NCBI GenBank assembly: GCA_025464445.1 | Contig: JAODLY010000051.1 | Coordinates: forward strand, 1-53,749 | DNA: 53,749 nt | Source of the DNA: Rhodoglobus sp. | GTDB lineage: Bacteria > Actinomycetota > Actinomycetes > Actinomycetales > Microbacteriaceae | Reading direction: 5' to 3' | Shown here: piece by piece, positions 49,503-53,749 of the stretch | How the letters are laid out: each line of letters starts with the position of its first letter | How positions within the stretch are numbered: the stretch's first letter is position 1 | Program-made: the position numbers and the translations under genes | Notes under the pieces: model-generated | The model's input: the letters and a program-made list of their open reading frames with translations, nothing else | Told to the model about the DNA's origin: nothing | Databases searched by the model: none

Positions 49503-50465
49503 GTGAAGATCACAGTGCTCTCCGGCGGCGTCGGCGGGGCGCGCTTCCTCCGTGGCCTGCGAGAGCACGTGCGGGCGCTGCCCGGTGACCACGAGATCAC
49601 AGCGATCGTCAATGTGGGCGACGACATGTGGCTCACCGGTCTGCGCATCGCCCCTGACCTCGACTCGATAATGTACACACTCGCCGGCGAGAACGACGAG
49701 GTGCGCGGCTGGGGGCGCACCGGTGAATCCGAACGCGTCAGCGGCGAACTGAAGGCCTACGGCGTGGGCTGGGACTGGTTCACCCTGGGCGACCTCGACA
49801 TCGGCACCCACCTCGCCCGCACGTCGTACCTGCGCTCTGGCATCCCGCTGAGCGAAGCGACCGCCCGCATCACCGCGCGTTGGCCGCTGGGCGTGACGCT
49901 GTTGCCCGCCACGGACGACGAGGTGGAGACCCAGGTGCACGTCGACGGTGGGTCGATGCACTTCCAGGAATGGTGGACCCGGCATCGTGCCGCGCTGCCG
50001 GCGCTCTCGTTCGAGTACAGGAACGCGCTCCAGGCGAGCCCGGCGCCGGGCGTGCTCGACGCGATATCCGGCGCTGACGTGATCCTCGTCGCACCGTCGA
50101 ACCCCGTGGTGTCGATCGGGCCGATCCTCGCGATACCGGGCGTGCGCGAGGCCCTCCTCGCGGCAACCGCTCCCGTGGTCGGGGTGTCGCCGATCATCGG
50201 CGGCGCGGTGGTGCGCGGCATGGCCGACGCCTGCCTCGCGGCGATCGGCGTCGCGACGGCCGCAGACGCCGTCGCCGTGCATTATGGCCCGCGATCGCGC
50301 GGGGGGCTGCTCGACGCGTGGCTCGTGGACGACGCGGATGCCGCGCTCGTGCCGTCAATCGAAGAGGCGGGCATCGCGGCGGGCGCCGTCCCCCTCTGGA
50401 TGCGCGACCTCGACACGAGTGCCGCCATCGCCGCCCAGGCGCTCGCGGCTGCCGCGCGGCTCTAG
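49503..50465 (+). CDS. cofD: 2-phospho-L-lactate/PEP transferase CofD (FbiA)
   Basis: The 320-residue enzyme transfers the lactyl- or phosphoenolpyruvyl-phosphate group onto FO to make F420-0 or dehydro-F420-0. The nucleotide-binding LSGGVGGARFLRGL opens the protein, followed by NVGDDMWLTGLRIAPDLDS and the VAPSNPVVSIGPILAIPG motif that binds FO and metal. The start is GTG. It faces cofC, the enzyme that makes its activated substrate, with stops only a few bases apart. FO synthase is not in the window. Confidence 0.94.
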   Translation: MKITVLSGGVGGARFLRGLREHVRALPGDHEITAIVNVGDDMWLTGLRIAPDLDSIMYTLAGENDEVRGWGRTGESERVSGELKAYGVGWDWFTLGDLDIGTHLARTSYLRSGIPLSEATARITARWPLGVTLLPATDDEVETQVHVDGGSMHFQEWWTRHRAALPALSFEYRNALQASPAPGVLDAISGADVILVAPSNPVVSIGPILAIPGVREALLAATAPVVGVSPIIGGAVVRGMADACLAAIGVATAADAVAVHYGPRSRGGLLDAWLVDDADAALVPSIEEAGIAAGAVPLWMRDLDTSAAIAAQALAAAARL

Positions 50466-50469
50466 CCCC

Positions 50470-51063
50470 CTAGCCCGCGAGAAGTGCGGCCGTGCGTGGT
50501 CCGAGGGACGCCAGCCCGGCGAGGTGCTCTGCCGTGTCGACGTCGCGGCGCAGGCTCGGCCAGGGCGCGGTGAGTTCCACGTAGCCGCTCGCCAGGTGCA
50601 GGGCGCGGGAGCCGCGGCCGAAGCCGACGACGTGGGCGACGCCCGGCAACGCCGTCGTCAGCACGGTGCCGGAACCGTCGGCGTCGGCGACCAACGCGAG
50701 CGGATGGAACGCGGCCGCGGCAAGCGCTGCGCCCAGCTCACGCGGGTCGAGAGCCGGGATGTCCCCGAGCAGCACCGCGCCACCGAGAGCCGGAGGGGTG
50801 TGCGCGAGGCCGAGAGCGATCGCGCCGCGGAGATCGGCGGCCGTGTCATCCACCACAGACGCGCCGAGGTCGGCGAAGTCCTGGGCGAGCGAAGGGCTCG
50901 TGACGACGACGACGCCGGCCACGCCGGGAGCGGCCAGGGCCGCCTCGACGGTGTCGAGTGCCATCGCCCGCGCGAGCGCGAGTCGTTGTGCCCCGGGGCC
51001 GCCGAACCGCGACTTGGCAGCGGCCGTGCCCTTCACAGGCACCACGACGCTCCAGTCAGGCAT
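50470..51063 (-). CDS. cofC: Phospholactate/PEP guanylyltransferase CofC (FbiD)
   Basis: This 197-residue nucleotidyltransferase-like protein activates 2-phospholactate or PEP with GTP to give the CofD substrate. It has [14 protein letters not shown] at the N-terminus (nucleotide binding), a central [13 protein letters not shown] motif and [11 protein letters not shown]. The ATG at 51063 overlaps the cofE end by eight bases, and a longer upstream frame inside cofE was excluded. It ends convergently with cofD, five bases away. Confidence 0.92.
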   Translation of the reverse strand: MPDWSVVVPVKGTAAAKSRFGGPGAQRLALARAMALDTVEAALAAPGVAGVVVVTSPSLAQDFADLGASVVDDTAADLRGAIALGLAHTPPALGGAVLLGDIPALDPRELGAALAAAAFHPLALVADADGSGTVLTTALPGVAHVVGFGRGSRALHLASGYVELTAPWPSLRRDVDTAEHLAGLASLGPRTAALLAG

Positions 51064-51820
51064 CGTCCCCGCGAGCGTGAAGGCCGGCCTCGTAGCCCTC
51101 GGTCCACGCCTCCTGGGTGCCGAGGCGGAACATGTCCTCGTTCGCGGGGCGCACGATCGACATCGCTCCGGGGAGGTCGAGGTCGCCGACGAGACGGCCG
51201 AGGCCGCGCACGATCGCGACGGGAAGGCCGGCGGCCTTGCCCTTGACGAGGTCGGCTGCGCCCGCGATCTCGTCGGCGCTCGCGGCGACGGTGACGTCAA
51301 GCCTCTTGCCCGACGCGTCGGCGGTGCCCCGCAGGTCGTCGAGCACGCGGATGCCCGCCGCCCCGATCGCGACATCCGTCTGCCCCTGCCGCCACGGTCG
51401 CCCGAGGGTGTCCGTGATCACGACGCCGATGGACACCCCGAAGCGGGCGCGGAGGGCTTCGACCAGGGCGCGAGCCGAGGCATCCGGATCCGCCGGCAGC
51501 ACGAGCACGAACCCCTCCGGGGTGTTGCTCGAGTCGACGCCGGCCGCGGCGAGCACCATGCCGAGCTTGTTCTCGACGATGCGGGTGACACCGCCTGGGT
51601 GCTCGCGGGTTGCGACGATGCGCACCGTCTCGGCCGTGATCGCGTCTTCGCGGTGGGTGGCCGCGACGAAACGGCCCTCGGCCTTGGAGACGATCTTGGA
51701 CGTGATCGCGAGGATGTCGCCGTCCTCGAGCGGTGGCAGGGCGTCGCCGATGATCGTGGCGAGGTCGTCCCCCGCGACGATCTCGGGGATTCCGGGGACG
51801 GCGAAAACTGTAAGGCTCAC
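51056..51820 (-). CDS. cofE: F420-0:gamma-glutamyl ligase CofE (single-domain)
   Basis: The 254-residue GTP-dependent ligase adds gamma-linked glutamates to F420-0. Family motifs include [49 protein letters not shown] and [18 protein letters not shown]. It lacks the C-terminal FMN-binding nitroreductase-like domain of mycobacterial FbiB, so that step, which reduces dehydro-F420-0, must be done by another protein if PEP is the precursor. The GTG start overlaps the upstream LLM gene (GTGA). Confidence 0.94.
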   Translation of the reverse strand: MSLTVFAVPGIPEIVAGDDLATIIGDALPPLEDGDILAITSKIVSKAEGRFVAATHREDAITAETVRIVATREHPGGVTRIVENKLGMVLAAAGVDSSNTPEGFVLVLPADPDASARALVEALRARFGVSIGVVITDTLGRPWRQGQTDVAIGAAGIRVLDDLRGTADASGKRLDVTVAASADEIAGAADLVKGKAAGLPVAIVRGLGRLVGDLDLPGAMSIVRPANEDMFRLGTQEAWTEGYEAGLHARGDDA

Positions 51821-52827
51821 CGCACAAGCTTAGGCAGCACGTCGCGGCCGAAGACCTCGAGCCACTCGCGCTGGTTGCGGCCGGCGTTGTGCAGGTAGAT
51901 GCGGTCGAACCCGAGGTCGAGAAATTGCTGGATGTGCTTGCGGTGCGCGTCCGGGTCGGCGGACACGACCATCCGCCCCTCGAAGTCCTCCGGGCGCACC
52001 ATGCGGGCGAGCTGTTCGAGCTCGAAGGGCGAGCGGATGTCGCTCTTGCCGAACCGCATCCCGCCATTGGGCCACTCGGTGAGTGCGTTGCGCAGCGCCT
52101 CCTCGTCGGTCGGCGCCCAGCTCAGGTGCAGCCGCAGCACCCGCGTCATCGTCGACGCGTCACGTCCTGCCTCGCGGGCACCCTCGGCGAACCTCTGAAG
52201 CAGCGGAGCGATCTTGTCGACCGGGGCCGCCTCGGTGATGAGCCCGTCGACGGTGCGGCCCGCACGCTTCGCCGCAACGGGACCGGATGCCGCGACCAGG
52301 ATCTCCGGCGCGGCAGCCGGCATCGTCCACAGCCGGGTCGACTCGAGCTTGTAGTACTGCCCGTCGTGCCGCACGTCTTTGCCGGCCAGCCCCGAGGCGA
52401 ACAGCTTCTTGATGATCTCGACGGCCTCGAACATCCTGTTGATCCGCTCCGGGGCTTCTGGCCAGTACTGCCCGACCACATGCTCATTGAGCGCCTCGCC
52501 GCTGCCGACGCCGAGCCAGTGCCGCCCCGGGTACATGGCCGCGAGGGTGGCGCTTGCCTGGGCAGTGAGCGCGGGATGCGACCTGAAGGTCGGTGCCGTG
52601 ACGCCAGTTCCGAGGTCGCCCTTTGTCACCTGCCCTAAAGCGCTGAGGACATTCCACACGAACGACGCCTGCCCCTGCGCGGGCACCCACGGCTGGAAGT
52701 GGTCAGCGGCCATGACACCGGTGAACCCGTGCGTCTCCGCTAGCTGCGCGAGCTCGAGGATCTCGGTCGGGTGGAACCGCTCCAGCATGGCGGCATAGCC
52801 GATGTGCGGGGTGTTTGCTGGGGGCAT
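51817..52827 (-). CDS. F420-dependent LLM oxidoreductase, glucose-6-phosphate dehydrogenase-like
   Basis: This 336-residue barrel protein resembles F420-dependent glucose-6-phosphate dehydrogenase (FGD). The catalytic and cofactor segments are conserved: H43 in ADHFQPW, E111 and N114 in GSGEALNEH, and [18 protein letters not shown] reduces F420 with glucose 6-phosphate and supplies F420H2. The residues that bind the sugar phosphate were not checked, so another substrate is possible. The ATG at 52827 has a weak CACAAT six bases upstream. It leads the operon with cofE and cofC, which links F420 supply to its reduction. Confidence 0.9.
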   Translation of the reverse strand: MPPANTPHIGYAAMLERFHPTEILELAQLAETHGFTGVMAADHFQPWVPAQGQASFVWNVLSALGQVTKGDLGTGVTAPTFRSHPALTAQASATLAAMYPGRHWLGVGSGEALNEHVVGQYWPEAPERINRMFEAVEIIKKLFASGLAGKDVRHDGQYYKLESTRLWTMPAAAPEILVAASGPVAAKRAGRTVDGLITEAAPVDKIAPLLQRFAEGAREAGRDASTMTRVLRLHLSWAPTDEEALRNALTEWPNGGMRFGKSDIRSPFELEQLARMVRPEDFEGRMVVSADPDAHRKHIQQFLDLGFDRIYLHNAGRNQREWLEVFGRDVLPKLVR

Positions 52828-52894
52828 GAGTCCATTGTGGACCGGTAAGAGCAACAGTTCCGGCCCAAGCCGAAGCACTTAAGTGGACAGTGTG

Positions 52895-52900
52895 TACATT
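52895..52900 (+). promoter_or_regulatory. -10 element of a leaderless promoter (first VOC gene)
   Basis: TACATT ends six bases before the ATG at 52907. This decides against a GTG start 24 bases further upstream, which would lie before the promoter. Confidence 0.55.
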
Positions 52901-52906
52901 AGTCCC

Positions 52907-53299
52907 ATGCCCAACGAAAACACCTGGCCCGGCCCCATCACCGCAATGACCCTCTTCGCCGAGGATCTCGCCGCCACGAAAGCGTTCTACATCGAGGTCT
53001 TCGGCCTGCCGGTGTACTACGAAGACGAGGCATCCGCCGTATTCAAGTTCGGCGGCACCCTCATCAACGTGCTGACGATCGGCGAGGCCCCGAGCCTCAT
53101 CGAGCCCGGCAGGGTGGCGACGTCCGATGCCGGCTCGCGCGTGCAGTTCACCCTTGAGGTGGACGACGTGGATGCCACGTGCGCGATGCTCACGGCGCGA
53201 GGAGTGGAACTGCTCAACGGGCCCATGGATCGGTCGTGGGGCATCCGCACCGCCAGCTTCAAGGACCCGGCGGGACACATCTGGGAGGTCGCCCATTGA
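52907..53299 (+). CDS. VOC-family protein (first of a coupled pair)
   Basis: The 130-residue protein has the VOC fold, with ITAMTLFAEDLAATKAFYIEVFGLPVYY at the start, a central LEVDDVDATCAMLTARGVELL and a final SFKDPAGHIWEVAH strand that supplies metal-type residues. The fold binds or transforms small molecules; the substrate is unknown. The ATG at 52907 is preferred because of the -10 element. It is followed by an overlapping second VOC gene, so the two probably work together. Confidence 0.85.
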   Translation: MPNENTWPGPITAMTLFAEDLAATKAFYIEVFGLPVYYEDEASAVFKFGGTLINVLTIGEAPSLIEPGRVATSDAGSRVQFTLEVDDVDATCAMLTARGVELLNGPMDRSWGIRTASFKDPAGHIWEVAH

Positions 53300-53697
53300 G
53301 TGATGACGCTGAGTCCAACGGCCGGCCGGTGGTGCACTTCGAGATCAGCGGGCAGCACCCGGAGCGGCTGCGCAGCTACTTCGGCGAGCTGTTCGGCTGG
53401 ACGTTCGACACCGACTCGCCCGTCGCCCCGGAGGTGTCGGAGGCCCGGAACTACGGCTTCATCGAGCCGGCGAGCGCGGACGGCGGCATCCCGGGCGGGA
53501 TCGGCGGCGGCTCCGGATATCCCAGCCAGGTCATCTTCTACGTGAGCGTGCCGGACGTGGAGGCCGCGCTGCGTATTGCGGAGAGTCTGGGTGGCACACG
53601 GGTGATGGGCCCGGCGCAGAAGCCGTCCGGCAAATTGGTCGTTGGGCAGTTCCGCGATCCCGAGGGCAACCTCGTGGGGGTGGCCGGGCCCGGTTAG
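53296..53697 (+). CDS. VOC-family protein (second of a coupled pair)
   Basis: This 133-residue protein starts at TTG 53296, overlapping the previous stop, with GGGAGG eight bases upstream. The fold shows VVHFEISGQHPERLRSYFGELFGW at about 12-35, a Gly-rich loop (GGIPGGIGGGSG) and QFRDPEGNLVGVAG at the end. It resembles the VOC proteins that accompany bleomycin-resistance-like partners; function is unknown. After its stop, the last 52 bases of the window hold nothing recognisable. Confidence 0.82.
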   Translation: MSDDAESNGRPVVHFEISGQHPERLRSYFGELFGWTFDTDSPVAPEVSEARNYGFIEPASADGGIPGGIGGGSGYPSQVIFYVSVPDVEAALRIAESLGGTRVMGPAQKPSGKLVVGQFRDPEGNLVGVAGPG

Positions 53698-53749
53698 GGT
53701 TCGCGCGACGCGCTCCTCATGTCGCTCATCTAGTGTCTGCTCCAGCCCT

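Noticed and set aside
52883-52906. GTG start 24 bases upstream for the first VOC gene
   Set aside because: A TACATT -10 element sits six bases before the ATG at 52907, so the GTG would lie upstream of the likely transcription start.

Overview
This 53.7 kb window is high-GC chromosomal DNA from an actinobacterium, most likely a member of the Microbacteriaceae. The evidence is the gene order frr-pyrH-tsf-rpsB, then xerC-dprA-comM-yraN-DUF2469-rnhB-lepB-rplS, trmD-rimM-khpA-rpsP, ffh, ftsY, smc and mutM-rnc-rpmF, plus coenzyme F420 genes and many leaderless TANNNT promoters. I see 61 protein-coding genes and no tRNA, rRNA, CRISPR array, insertion sequence or prophage. No gene-free stretch exceeds 300 bases; the longest (4997-5286, 31629-31897, 13881-14118) hold divergent promoters or terminator-like hairpins.

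Region 1 (1-31.6 kb) is conserved housekeeping DNA, nearly all on the minus strand. It covers translation (frr, tsf, rpsB, rplS, rpsP, rpmF, rimM, trmD, khpA), protein export (ffh, ftsY, lepB), DNA processing and repair (xerC, dprA, comM, rnhB, mutM), RNA processing (rnc) and chromosome condensation (smc). Lineage-specific genes interrupt it: a DMT-type transporter between pyrH and frr, an ArgO/LysE exporter, a TetR-map pair, a second DMT transporter with an LLM oxidoreductase, a gamma carbonic anhydrase and a tandem GNAT protein. Palindromic repeats of about 80-90 bp lie between some of these genes, and one related element appears to sit in frame inside smc.

Region 2 (31.9-40.3 kb, minus strand) is a catabolic operon that looks like reductive pyrimidine or hydantoin degradation: beta-ureidopropionase-type nitrilase, dihydropyrimidinase/hydantoinase, an LLM flavin/F420 oxidoreductase, a complete NMT1/THI5-type ABC importer and a class III (beta-alanine-type) aminotransferase. 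No dihydropyrimidine dehydrogenase is present in the window; the LLM enzyme occupies that place.

Region 3 (40.5-43.3 kb, plus strand) is divergent from region 2. It is a binding protein-permease-ATPase cassette resembling the proposed F420-0 importer of Actinobacteria, with a structured leader before it. Region 4 (43.3-47.9 kb) is a MoxR-DUF58-transglutaminase operon. Region 5 (47.9-49.5 kb) is a VOC-SnoaL pair divergent from a TetR regulator, with a clear palindromic operator between them. Region 6 (49.5-52.8 kb) holds cofD, cofC, cofE and an F420-dependent glucose-6-phosphate-dehydrogenase-like LLM enzyme. Two coupled VOC proteins close the window. Regions 2, 3 and 6 together suggest a cell that both completes F420 itself and may import an F420 precursor, and that uses F420 or a related flavin in several LLM enzymes. 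FO synthase (fbiC) is not in the window.
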